DNA from: Micromonospora gifhornensis
GTDB taxonomy: Bacteria; Actinomycetota; Actinomycetes; Mycobacteriales; Micromonosporaceae
Direction of reading: 5' to 3'
Assembly (NCBI RefSeq): GCF_016863515.1
Contig: NZ_BOPA01000010.1
Coordinates: 310,001-374,000, forward strand
DNA length: 64,000 bases
How positions within the stretch are numbered: the stretch's first letter is position 1; each line of letters starts with the position of its first letter. Position numbers and translations under genes: made by a program. The notes below the pieces were generated by a model. That model searched no databases. It worked only from the letters and a program-made list of their open reading frames with translations, and was not told where the DNA came from. Positions 51,161 to 59,659 of this stretch are shown piece by piece.

Positions 51161-51223
51161 TGTGCCTCCTCCGTCGGGCGAAATGGCCGCCCTGCGAAGG
51201 CTATCCGATCACAAGGCGGTAGT

Positions 51224-51862
51224 TCAGGTTGACTCACCTTGCAGCGGAAAGCTGGCGATGCCCCGCCAGGAGAGCGCGGCCACAAGTGCCTCGGCCTCGG
51301 CCTTGGGCACCTGGCGGCCCCCGGCCAGCCAGAACTGTGCCGCGGTCTCGGCGGCACCGACCAGGCCGGAGGCGAGCAGTTCGGCGTGGGCGCGGCTGAC
51401 CCCGGTGTCGGAGATGATGGTGTCGGTGATCGCCGCGATGCAGCCCTGCTCGACCCGTTCGACCCGCTGCCGTACGGCGGGGTCGTTGCGCAGGTCGGAT
51501 TCGAAGACCAGTCGGAAGGCTTCGCTCTCGTGGTCGACGAAGTCGAAGTAGGCCCGCACCGACGCGCCGACCCGCTCCTTGTTGTCGGTGGTGCTGGCCA
51601 TCGCATCATGCACCTTGGCGACGATGGCGTCACAGTGCGTGTCGAGCAGGGCCAGGTACAGCTCCATCTTTCCCGGGAAGTGCTGGTACAGCACCGGCTT
51701 GGAGACTCCCGCCCGCTCGGCGATGTCGTCCATCGCAGCGGCGTGGTAGCCCTGCGCGACGAACACCTCCTGAGCTGCGGCGAGCAGCTGCTTGCGGCGC
51801 GCCGAACGAGGTAGGCGCGTGGGTCGGCCGGCGGTCTGGGCGCCGTTCCCCACAGCGGTCAT
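51224..51862 (-). CDS. TetR-family transcriptional regulator
   Basis: 212 residues from the ATG at 51862 (GGAGG 5 nt upstream). N-terminal HTH at about residues 24-70: RRKQLLAAAQEVFVAQGYHA and MDDIAERAGVSKPVLYQHFP, the TetR signature. The ligand-binding C-terminal domain is helical (EAFRLVFESDLRNDPAV). Conserved upstream of DUF3107 in actinobacteria; possibly the ortholog of a fatty-acid or stress regulator, but no ligand is evident. Divergent from the large repeat protein gene with 147 nt between starts. Confidence 0.9.
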   Translation of the reverse strand: MTAVGNGAQTAGRPTRLPRSARRKQLLAAAQEVFVAQGYHAAAMDDIAERAGVSKPVLYQHFPGKMELYLALLDTHCDAIVAKVHDAMASTTDNKERVGASVRAYFDFVDHESEAFRLVFESDLRNDPAVRQRVERVEQGCIAAITDTIISDTGVSRAHAELLASGLVGAAETAAQFWLAGGRQVPKAEAEALVAALSWRGIASFPLQGEST

Positions 51863-52009
51863 GGGAACCTCCGAGAGTGTTGTACGGGCCGGCATTTCCC
51901 CCAAACCGGCCGGGGCCTGGGTGGCCCCTTGCGGAATTGGCCCGCCGCTGTAACTTATCGCCACTGTCGCCACACGGTAGCCTCAGCGGGGGCGACCAAG
52001 GAGCGCGCG

Positions 52010-55000
52010 GTGAGTGAAGCAGGACAGCCCGGTGCCGCCACCCCGGGAGAACACGGCGACGGTACGGGTCAGCGGGATGACCTGGTCCGTTCCGGCAACG
52101 GGTGGGCTCCACCGACCGGTGACTGGTCCTGGAACGCGGATGCCTCCCAGGAAACCGGGGAACGCTGGCGGGTGATTCCGCCGCCGACAGGGTGGTCCAC
52201 GGCCTCGTCACGCTATGCCGACCTTCCGGCCCCCGCTGGCGAGCCGACGCAGCCGCAGCACTCGGAGCGGGTCAACGGTCAGCAGGTCAACGGCGTGCAG
52301 CACGGGTCAGATGATCCTTCGGCCGACTGGCACGCTCCAGTGAGCGCCCCGCCCGGGTCACGTGATTCCGGACACGATCCCGGGCACGAGCGCCTCGTCC
52401 TGCCGGCACCGCGTCCCGTACCAGCCAGTGAGCGCCCCGCGCCGCCGGTCGGCAGCCTGCCGACGTCCGCGCCGCCGACCAGCGGCCTGCCGACCTCCGC
52501 GCCACCGGCTGGCACTGTGCCTGCCTCAGCGCCGCCGGCGAGCGGTGTGCCGATCTCTGCGCCGCCGATGAGCGGTGTGCCGATCTCTGCGCCGCCGACC
52601 GGTGGCCTGCCGACCTCGGCGCCGCCGGCTGTGCAGGTGCCGCCGGTCGGTACCGCCGCGTCGGGCTTCGAGATGCCGCCCGGCCTGCACGCGCCGACCG
52701 CCGAGCGCAGTGCGGACGAGTCGAGCTGGCCTTCGCGCGGCTGGGACGAGCACCTCGGGTCCGCGTCGAGTGCAGATCCCCGGTGGGCGTCGTCCGACCC
52801 CGTCGCTCCCGGCGACCAGTCACCGAGCGAAACCGGCGCGTCCTGGCCGACGGAGCCGTCACCGGCCGACGCCGCGCAGCCCGACTGGGCGCGGCGAGGT
52901 CCGGCCAGCGACTGGGCGCCGGCCTGGGCGCGCGGCGAGGGCGACTCCGGTCGACGCTCGCGTGAGGCGTCCGGCCCGGCCTGGGCCCACGAGCCGAACC
53001 GGCCGTACGAGCCGGTGCGCGCCGAACCGACCCGCCCTTACGAGGCGGTACGCGTGGAACAGCCCCGACCGTACGAGGTGGCCGGCTTCGCTTCCGGTCA
53101 GCGGCCGGAAGCGGGCGCGCAGCAGTCTCCGCCCGATCGACCTGAACAGGGCCCCGCCTGGGCCGGGCAGAGCCAGCCCAGCTGGGCCGAGCAGGGCCCG
53201 CCCGACTGGGTCGAGCAGGGTGGGTCGGACCGGCCGGATGCTGCGGTGGCGCCGACCAGCACCCCACCGGCAGTGGGACGGCCGACGTGGGCTCCCCGTC
53301 CGGCTGACGACCGGTCGGCGGAGGCTTCGAGCGTCGATCCGGAGGAACGTCCAGCCTGGGCCCGTCCAGTCAGCGCCGCACCGGCCGACGAGGGCCCGCC
53401 CTGGGGTTCCCGAGTCGCCCCACCGTCGACGGACGAGCGGCTGCCCTGGGCACTCGGCCCGGCCAGCGCCCCGCCGGCCAGTGCGTCGACCTCCTGGGAG
53501 GGCACCCCCGAGCCCCGCTCGGCCGCGTCCGCCCCGGAGCACAGACCCGCCGAGGAGCCCAGGCCCGCCGAGGAGCCCAGGCCCGCCGAGGAGCCCAGGC
53601 CCGCCCCGGAGCCGTGGCCCGCTGCGGAGTCCTGGCCCGCCGCGGAACCCTGGCCGCCCGCCCCGGAGCCCTGGCCGGTGGCCGACGCCCGCCGGCCCTT
53701 TGATCACCGCCCGCCCGCTGATCCCCGGCCGTCCGCTGGTCCCCGGTCGTCCGCCGACGTCAGGGCGGCTGCTGATGTCACGTCGGCTGCTGATGTCACG
53801 TCGGCCGCTGATGCCAGGTCGGCCGCCGATGCCAGGCGACTCGCCGATGTCAGTCCAGTTGCCGAGCCCCGGCAGGCTGCGGAGGCACGGCAGGCTGGAG
53901 TGCCGCCAACTGGAGAGCCCCGGCAGGCTGCGGAGCACAGGCAGGCTGGAGAGCCCAGGCCAGTTGGGGAGACCCGGTCGGCTGGAGAGGCCAGGTCGGC
54001 TGGAGAGGCAAGGCCGGCCGACGCCAGGCACGCCTCTGATCCCGATGCTGGCTCGGATGCCCAGCGGGCGAGCGACCTGTCCGCCCATCGACCGTTCCGG
54101 CTCGGCCCGGTGTCCAGCGAGCGGACGCCGAATCGTCCGGCACCTGTCGACCCGACGACGACAGCGGGCGATTCGCCGGCCGGTGCCGGTGCCGGCGGGA
54201 CCGGACGCCACGAGCAGACGCGCGCCACGAGCGGTGTGCCGAACACGGCGCCCTACGCGGCACGTCGGTCCGCGCCTGAACCCGTACCGTCGGCGGAACC
54301 GGGCAACGGTCGGTCGCCGGACAGCACGTCGGCGGTGTTGCCGCAGCGCGTCCCCGCCGAGCCGGATGTGCCCGTCGTGCCGGAGCCGCCTGCTGTGGAG
54401 CCACCTGCCGAAACGCCGGAACTCGCCCGGATCGCCACTCACCTGCGCCGCGACGACGAGCCGGCATCGATGCGTGAGCGGCCCGAGGGGTTCGACGTCG
54501 ACGCGATCATCCATGCTGTCCGGGGTGTCGACGGCGTACGCGATGCGTTGTTGCGGCGTACGCAGGCAGGTGCCCACAGCTTGCGTCTCGACCTCGCCGA
54601 CGGTGCCGACCCGGCCGAGGTGAGTCGGCAGGTCGCCCGCCTGCTCCAGGAGCGGATGGGGCTGGCCGCCGCGCCGCGCGGCGTGCCGGGGGTGCCGGCC
54701 GTGCCGGTGCGGCGTCGTTCCGCCGACAACCGGGGTGGCGACGGCGAGGGCCGGTCCACCGGCGAGCCTCGGCGTCCGACCAACCGGCCGGCGGGTGCCC
54801 GTGCGGAGACCGTGGCGGCCCGGACCGAACCGGCGACGGAGCAGTTCCGGCGTCGCCGTCCGGCACCTGCACCCCCGCGCGGCCGGGCCACCGTGGAGGA
54901 GACCGGCCCGACGGGAAGTCCGGCGACGCTCGGCTCGTCGTTCTCCGGGGGGCAACTGACCACCACCGAGTCTGCGCCGTCACGGCCGTTGGACACCGGC

Positions 55001-55414
55001 GGTCGCCCCGGCCCCCGGGTCGTGCTCGACCACGTGCAGGTGAGCACCTTCGGGCTCGACGCCACCGTCGAGGTCCGGCTGATCGCCGGGGAACAGAGCG
55101 CCGCCGGGTACGCCACCGGCCCCGCCGTGGACGGTTACGTGCTGCGGCTCTGCGCGGTCGCCGCCGCGGCGTCGATCGACGAGTTGCTGCGCGGCGCCGG
55201 CGGCACCGCCGAGCGGGGACGGTGCTTCGTCGAGCACGCCGCCGTGGTGCCGTTCGGCAACTGTGAGGTGGCCACCGTCGTGGTGCTGCTGGTCTGTGAC
55301 GGGTGGGTCGAGCAGCTCGCCGGTTCGGCGCTGGTCGCCGGTGACCCGCGGCAGGCGGTGGTACGCGCCACACTGGCTGCGGTCAATCGGCGGCTGGAGG
55401 CCCTGCTGGCCTGA
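52010..55414 (+). CDS. Large repeat-rich protein with two conserved C-terminal segments
   Basis: 1134 residues from the GTG at 52010 (AAGGAG 6 nt upstream). Residues 1-800 are Pro/Ala/Glu-rich and disordered, built from successive repeat types: TSAPPxxGxP (about 146-207), W-containing spacers (280-460), four PAEEPRPAEE-like units (510-560), AADVTSAADVTS (583-611) and QAGEPRxxGE-like units (621-673). Two compact, well-ordered segments follow: residues ~830-890 (IIHAVRGVDGVRDALLRRTQ, LRLDLADGADPAEVSRQVAR) and ~1003-1134 (VVLDHVQVSTFGLDATVEVR, GPAVDGYVLRLCAVAAAASI). No signal peptide or membrane helix. I recognise no family. The second segment may be a small alpha/beta sensory fold. Confidence 0.85.
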   Translation: MSEAGQPGAATPGEHGDGTGQRDDLVRSGNGWAPPTGDWSWNADASQETGERWRVIPPPTGWSTASSRYADLPAPAGEPTQPQHSERVNGQQVNGVQHGSDDPSADWHAPVSAPPGSRDSGHDPGHERLVLPAPRPVPASERPAPPVGSLPTSAPPTSGLPTSAPPAGTVPASAPPASGVPISAPPMSGVPISAPPTGGLPTSAPPAVQVPPVGTAASGFEMPPGLHAPTAERSADESSWPSRGWDEHLGSASSADPRWASSDPVAPGDQSPSETGASWPTEPSPADAAQPDWARRGPASDWAPAWARGEGDSGRRSREASGPAWAHEPNRPYEPVRAEPTRPYEAVRVEQPRPYEVAGFASGQRPEAGAQQSPPDRPEQGPAWAGQSQPSWAEQGPPDWVEQGGSDRPDAAVAPTSTPPAVGRPTWAPRPADDRSAEASSVDPEERPAWARPVSAAPADEGPPWGSRVAPPSTDERLPWALGPASAPPASASTSWEGTPEPRSAASAPEHRPAEEPRPAEEPRPAEEPRPAPEPWPAAESWPAAEPWPPAPEPWPVADARRPFDHRPPADPRPSAGPRSSADVRAAADVTSAADVTSAADARSAADARRLADVSPVAEPRQAAEARQAGVPPTGEPRQAAEHRQAGEPRPVGETRSAGEARSAGEARPADARHASDPDAGSDAQRASDLSAHRPFRLGPVSSERTPNRPAPVDPTTTAGDSPAGAGAGGTGRHEQTRATSGVPNTAPYAARRSAPEPVPSAEPGNGRSPDSTSAVLPQRVPAEPDVPVVPEPPAVEPPAETPELARIATHLRRDDEPASMRERPEGFDVDAIIHAVRGVDGVRDALLRRTQAGAHSLRLDLADGADPAEVSRQVARLLQERMGLAAAPRGVPGVPAVPVRRRSADNRGGDGEGRSTGEPRRPTNRPAGARAETVAARTEPATEQFRRRRPAPAPPRGRATVEETGPTGSPATLGSSFSGGQLTTTESAPSRPLDTGGRPGPRVVLDHVQVSTFGLDATVEVRLIAGEQSAAGYATGPAVDGYVLRLCAVAAAASIDELLRGAGGTAERGRCFVEHAAVVPFGNCEVATVVVLLVCDGWVEQLAGSALVAGDPRQAVVRATLAAVNRRLEALLA

Positions 55415-55426
55415 GCGGTACGCGGG

Positions 55427-55432
55427 CAGACT
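55427..55432 (+). promoter_or_regulatory. Possible -10 element for the hydrolase gene
   Basis: CAGACT, 6 nt before the GTG at 55439, with no ribosome binding site. Weaker than the TANNNT examples; read-through from the preceding gene (24 nt away) is equally possible. Confidence 0.35.
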
Positions 55433-55438
55433 GGAACG

Positions 55439-56413
55439 GTGAAGCCCGCCATCCTCTCGCCCGACCGGCTGCTGCCCGCCCACTCGGTTCCGCCACCCTG
55501 GCCCGGCCGTCAGGTACGGCTCGACGGCACCGTCACCTACGTGCGCGACACCCCGGCCACCCGGCCGGACGCGGAACCGGCGTTGTACGTGCACGGGCTG
55601 GGTGGCTCCTCGCAGAACTGGACCGACCTGGCCGGCCTGCTCGCCGACCGGCTCGACGGCCAGGCGATCGACCTGCCCGGCTTCGGTCGCAGCGAGCCGG
55701 GCCAGCGGTACACCCTGCCGGTCTTCGCACAGCGGGTGATCCGCTGGATCGAGCACTCCGACCGGGGGCCGGTGCACCTGTTCGGCAACTCGCTGGGTGG
55801 GGCGATCTCGGTGCGGGTGGCCGCGCTGCGACCGGATCTGGTCCGGACGTTGACCCTGGTCTCGCCCGCCCTGCCGTTCCTGGACTTCCGCCGGTCGTTG
55901 CAGGGCCGGATGCTTCCCGTGCTGGCTGTCCCCCGGGGCGAGCGGCTGGTCGCCTGGCGGCTGGGCCAGATGGCGCCGGAGGTGATGGCGCGGCAGGTGA
56001 TGGAGGCGTGCGTGGCCGACCTCAGCCGGATCAGTGATCAGCGCCGGCAGGAGGCACTGGAGGAGATCCGGGTGCGCTACCAGGAGGAGCACTACGCGGC
56101 GGCCTACGTGCGTACGTTCCGTGGGTTGGTCTACAGCTTCCTGCGGTCGTACCTGCCGGGGTCGGACTCGTTGTGGCGGCTGGCCCGGTCGGTGCAGGCA
56201 CCGACCCTTGTCGTCGGTGGCCGCCGGGATCGGTTGGTCGACGTCCGGGTGGCGCCGCAGACCGCGCGGATGATCCCGGACAGTCGACTGTTGATGCTCG
56301 ACGGTGTCGGCCATGTGGCACAGCTGGAGGTGCCGCGCCTGGTGGCGCGTGCCGTGGTCGGGCTGCTCACCGAGACGGGGGACGCGAGGAATCGGGCCGA
56401 CCTGGCAGGATGA
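55439..56413 (+). CDS. Alpha/beta hydrolase
   Basis: 324 residues. Oxyanion region YVHGLGGSSQNWTDL, nucleophile elbow LFGNSLGGAIS (Ser in GNSLGG), acid Asp in VVGGRRDRLVD and His in DGVGHVAQLE complete a catalytic triad. The lid between strands 6 and 7 is helical and ~90 residues long. The fold fits small-ester or C-C bond hydrolases (MhpC/lipase-like); the substrate is unknown. Overlaps the first DUF3152 gene by ATGA, so the two are translated together. Confidence 0.9.
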   Translation: MKPAILSPDRLLPAHSVPPPWPGRQVRLDGTVTYVRDTPATRPDAEPALYVHGLGGSSQNWTDLAGLLADRLDGQAIDLPGFGRSEPGQRYTLPVFAQRVIRWIEHSDRGPVHLFGNSLGGAISVRVAALRPDLVRTLTLVSPALPFLDFRRSLQGRMLPVLAVPRGERLVAWRLGQMAPEVMARQVMEACVADLSRISDQRRQEALEEIRVRYQEEHYAAAYVRTFRGLVYSFLRSYLPGSDSLWRLARSVQAPTLVVGGRRDRLVDVRVAPQTARMIPDSRLLMLDGVGHVAQLEVPRLVARAVVGLLTETGDARNRADLAG

Positions 56414-57339
56414 CCGGGATGGTCATCCCTCGTAGCCACCGGCGGCAGCCGGGCCGACACGCCCGTCGCGCAGGGTGGTCAGGGCAGGGTGTCGACGGGC
56501 GTGCCGGTCATCGACCCAAGATCGCTGCCCGGCTGGCCGTGCTGGTGACGGTCAGCGCCGGGGTGATGCTGGTAGCCGGCGGTACGGGTTGGTTGCCGGG
56601 TGCGGCCGATGCCGACGAGGTGCAGGCGGTCCCGCCGCCGGTGGCAGCGGTCGTACCGCCCGCAGCACCGCAGTCGTCAGTGCCGTCGTCGCCCGAGCCG
56701 CCGGTGGTCACGCCGTCGCCCACGGCACCGGTGTTGCAGCAGCCTGGCCGGGTGCCGTCGGGCGGGCGGGGCCGCTTCGACCACGACGAGCGGACCGGTC
56801 CGGTGCTGGGCAGGGCGGGTGGGCTTCAGCGGTACCGGGTGGCTGTGGAGTCCGGCGCGGGCGTCGACCCGGCCGAGTTCGGGCTGGCGGTGCAGGTGGC
56901 GCTGACCGGGCCGGGCAGCTGGGTGGACAGCGGACGGCTGCGGCTGCGCCAGGTGGAGACGTCGTCCCGGTACGACTTCACCGTCTACCTGGCCACTGCG
57001 GCGACTGCGGGCCGGATGTGCGCGGCCGGTGGGGTCGACATCCGGGTCGGCGGACGCCCCTACACCTCCTGCCGGGCACCCGGAAAGGTGATCATCAACC
57101 TGGAACGGTGGCGGCGGTCCGTGCCGCACTTCGTCGAGGCGAAGGTGCCGCTGTCGGTCTACCGCACCTATGTGATCAACCACGAGGTCGGGCACCAGTT
57201 GGGCAACCGGCACGAGCGCTGCCCGGGGCCGGGTAAGCCCGCACCGGTGATGATGCAGCAGACCCTCTTCCTCAAGGGGTGCGTCGCGAATCCCTGGCCG
57301 TACCTCGACGGCCGGCGCTACGCCGGGCCGCCGCTGTGA
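56410..57339 (+). CDS. DUF3152 metalloprotease-like secreted protein, copy 1
   Basis: 309 residues from the ATG overlapping the hydrolase stop (ATGA); an in-frame ATG at 56419 is possible. A basic N-terminus and a transmembrane/signal helix (IAARLAVLVTVSAGVMLVAG) precede a Pro-rich stretch, then the DUF3152 domain (about 150-305): GLQRYRVAVESGAGVDP, YTSCRAPGKVIINLERW, VINHEVGHQLGNRHERCPGP (HExxH-type zinc motif HEVGH, with a third His downstream). Predicted extracytoplasmic zinc peptidase of unknown substrate; four Cys could pair. Duplicated next door. Confidence 0.88.
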   Translation: MTGMVIPRSHRRQPGRHARRAGWSGQGVDGRAGHRPKIAARLAVLVTVSAGVMLVAGGTGWLPGAADADEVQAVPPPVAAVVPPAAPQSSVPSSPEPPVVTPSPTAPVLQQPGRVPSGGRGRFDHDERTGPVLGRAGGLQRYRVAVESGAGVDPAEFGLAVQVALTGPGSWVDSGRLRLRQVETSSRYDFTVYLATAATAGRMCAAGGVDIRVGGRPYTSCRAPGKVIINLERWRRSVPHFVEAKVPLSVYRTYVINHEVGHQLGNRHERCPGPGKPAPVMMQQTLFLKGCVANPWPYLDGRRYAGPPL

Positions 57340-57407
57340 CCGGGCACCGGAGCTGACGGCTGTCGATTATGAGGGGTTAGGCCCGATATGGGTGCGACGA
57401 TGAGGTC

Positions 57408-58199
57408 ATGCCCTCTTCACCCCTTGATGGGCGTCCGGCGGGCCCGCCTCGACCGCCGGACCACCGACCCGCTCGGCCTCGCGACCTCGCCCTTCCCCTC
57501 GGCCTGATGCTGCTCGCAGTCGCCGTCACGGTGGGGTTGGCGCAGGCCGGCGACCGGGCGGCGCGGGATTCGGAGGACCGCGGTCGAGCCGTACAGGGTG
57601 CGCTGGAGCAGGGTCCGCCACCGAGCGCGTACCCGACCGCCGGTGCCGGACAGTTCCTGGTGGCCGGCGAAGACTCGCCGGTGCACGGGGTGGACGGGCC
57701 GGTCGCCCGCTACCGGGTGGTCGTCGAACAGGAGACCGGGCAGGATCCGGCCGGATTCGCGGCCGAAGTCGACGCGGTGCTCGCCGACCCGCGCAGCTGG
57801 ATCGGGTCGGGTGACCTGCGGGTGCAGCGGGTCGCCGAACTCGACCGTGCCGACTTCACCATCTACCTGGCCACCCCGGTGACCTCGGAGGTGATGTGTG
57901 CCGAGGGTGGCCTGAGCACCGAGGGCTACACCTCGTGCCGGCTGCCCGGCAAGGTGATCATCAACCTGGCGCGCTGGCTGGAGGCGGTGCCGGACTACGG
58001 GGCGCCGCTGGAGGTCTACCGGGCCTACGTGATCAACCATGAGGTCGGGCACGAGTTCGGTCAGTGGCACGAGCAGTGCCCGGGCCCGGGTCACCCGGCG
58101 CCGGTCATGCAACAGCAGACGTACGGTCTGGTGGGGTGCCTGGCCAACGCCTGGCCCTACCTCGACGGCCAGCGGTACGCCGGCGACCTGGTCCCGTGA
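57408..58199 (+). CDS. DUF3152 metalloprotease-like protein, copy 2
   Basis: 263 residues. Single N-terminal helix (LALPLGLMLLAVAVTVGLA) as membrane anchor, then the same DUF3152 core as the previous gene: ARYRVVVEQETGQDP, YTSCRLPGKVIINLARWL, VINHEVGHEFGQWHEQCPGP. Almost every catalytic residue is kept, and the order of Cys and His is identical, so copy 1 and copy 2 are ancient tandem paralogues. The linker is shorter and the N-terminus differs, which suggests separate localisation or substrates. 68 nt after copy 1. Confidence 0.88.
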   Translation: MPSSPLDGRPAGPPRPPDHRPARPRDLALPLGLMLLAVAVTVGLAQAGDRAARDSEDRGRAVQGALEQGPPPSAYPTAGAGQFLVAGEDSPVHGVDGPVARYRVVVEQETGQDPAGFAAEVDAVLADPRSWIGSGDLRVQRVAELDRADFTIYLATPVTSEVMCAEGGLSTEGYTSCRLPGKVIINLARWLEAVPDYGAPLEVYRAYVINHEVGHEFGQWHEQCPGPGHPAPVMQQQTYGLVGCLANAWPYLDGQRYAGDLVP

Positions 58200-58323
58200 C
58201 CCGCCCGACGGTTCGTTATTCCCGCTCCCGTATGCCGGGCGACGTGTCCCCGCTCATGGCCGACGACCATGTCGGCGAGCAACAATGGCCCGGTTGCCCA
58301 CAATCGATTCCGGGGAGTTCACC

Positions 58324-59505
58324 GTGTCGTTGCCCCCGCTCGTCGAACCCGCCGCCGAGCTGACCGTTGACGAGATCCGCCGCTACTCCCGTCACCTGAT
58401 CATTCCCGACGTCGGGGTGACCGGCCAGAAGCGGCTGAAGAACGCCCGGGTGCTCTGTGTCGGCGCAGGTGGCCTCGGTTCCCCCGCCCTGATGTACCTG
58501 GCCGCCGCCGGGGTCGGCACCCTGGGCATCATCGACTTCGACACCGTCGACGAGTCGAACCTCCAGCGGCAGATCATCCACGGCGTCTCCGACATCGGCC
58601 GGTCCAAGGCCGAGTCCGCCGCGGCGAGCATCCGCGAGATCAACCCCCTGGTCAACGTGGAGATCCACAACACCGCGCTGGACCGGGACAACGTCCGCGA
58701 GATCTTCGCCCAGTACGACCTGATCGTCGACGGTACGGACAACTTCGCCACCCGCTACATGGTCAACGACGCGGCGGTGCTGCTCGGCAAGCCGTACGTC
58801 TGGGGGTCGATCTACCGGTTCGACGGCCAGGCGTCGGTGTTCTGGGCCGAGCACGGCCCCTGCTACCGCTGCCTCTACCCGGAGCCCCCGCCGCCCGGCA
58901 TGGTGCCCTCCTGCGCCGAGGGTGGCGTGCTCGGCGTGCTCTGCGCCTCGATCGGTTCGATCCAGGTCAACGAGGCGATCAAGCTGCTCGCCGGTGTCGG
59001 TGAGCCACTGGTCGGCCGGCTGATGGTCTACGACGCCCTGGAGATGAGCTACCGCAAGATCAAGGTCCGCAAGGACCCGAACTGCGTGCTCTGCGGCGAG
59101 AACGCGACTCTCACCGACCTGATGGAGGACTACGAGGACTTCTGCGGCGCGGTGTCGGTCGAGGCCCAGGAGGCGGCGGTCGACTCCACCATCACCGCCG
59201 CCGAGCTGAAGGAGTGGCAGGACGCCGGCAAGGACATCTTCCTGGTCGACGTGCGGGAGCCGGCCGAGTACGAGATCGTCCGCATCCCCGGTGCCACGCT
59301 CATCCCCAAGGGCGAGATCCTCTCCGGTGAGGCGCTGGCCAAGCTGCCGCAGGACAAGCAGGTCGTACTGCACTGCAAGTCCGGCGTACGCTCCGCCGAG
59401 GCGCTGGCCGCGCTCAAGGCGGCCGGATTCCGGGACGCCGTGCACGTGCAGGGCGGCGTGCTCTCCTGGATCAAGCAGATCGACCCCTCCCTCCCGGCTT
59501 ACTGA
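58324..59505 (+). CDS. moeZ: MoeZ-type adenylyltransferase/rhodanese (sulfur-carrier activation)
   Basis: 393 residues from the GTG at 58324 (GGGGAG 6 nt upstream). Residues ~15-270 form a ThiF/MoeB adenylyltransferase: VLCVGAGGLGSPALMYLAAA (nucleotide site), IIDFDTVDESNLQRQ, VDGTDNFATRY; zinc Cys pairs CYRCLYP and CVLCGE. The rhodanese domain (290-390) has the active Cys in VLHCKSGVRSAEAL. It adenylates sulfur-carrier proteins and supplies sulfur for molybdopterin, thiamine, mycothiol-linked or cysteine-forming pathways (CysO/MoaD/ThiS types). Conserved actinobacterial gene. Confidence 0.95.
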   Translation: MSLPPLVEPAAELTVDEIRRYSRHLIIPDVGVTGQKRLKNARVLCVGAGGLGSPALMYLAAAGVGTLGIIDFDTVDESNLQRQIIHGVSDIGRSKAESAAASIREINPLVNVEIHNTALDRDNVREIFAQYDLIVDGTDNFATRYMVNDAAVLLGKPYVWGSIYRFDGQASVFWAEHGPCYRCLYPEPPPPGMVPSCAEGGVLGVLCASIGSIQVNEAIKLLAGVGEPLVGRLMVYDALEMSYRKIKVRKDPNCVLCGENATLTDLMEDYEDFCGAVSVEAQEAAVDSTITAAELKEWQDAGKDIFLVDVREPAEYEIVRIPGATLIPKGEILSGEALAKLPQDKQVVLHCKSGVRSAEALAALKAAGFRDAVHVQGGVLSWIKQIDPSLPAY

Positions 59506-59507
59506 GG

Positions 59508-59563
59508 TGTAAGGAAGGGCCCCTTCTTAACGCCTCCGGTAGAGGAGGGGCCCCTTCTTAACA
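59508..59563 (+). repeat. Intergenic element, family D copy 1 (two units)
   Basis: Unit 1, GGGCCCCTTCTTAAC (59517-59531), is followed 15 nt later by unit 2, GGGGCCCCTTCTTAAC (59547-59562). Each unit is itself palindromic with its left flank (AAGGAAGGGCCCCTTCTT, GAGGAGGGGCCCCTTCTT). The reverse complement of the element at 61966-62023 has the same two-unit layout. Confidence 0.8.
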
Positions 59564-59646
59564 TCAGCCGCAACGCCCTGCTCACACCTGCCGTCGGGTC
59601 GGTGTCGGCTGCCCGATTCACCGAGGCGAGATCAGGTACGCGCCGG

Positions 59647-59652
59647 TAGCCT
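59647..59652 (+). promoter_or_regulatory. -10 element of a likely leaderless promoter
   Basis: TAGCCT, 7 nt before the GTG at 59660, without Shine-Dalgarno. Confidence 0.45.
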
Positions 59653-59659
59653 GACCGCC

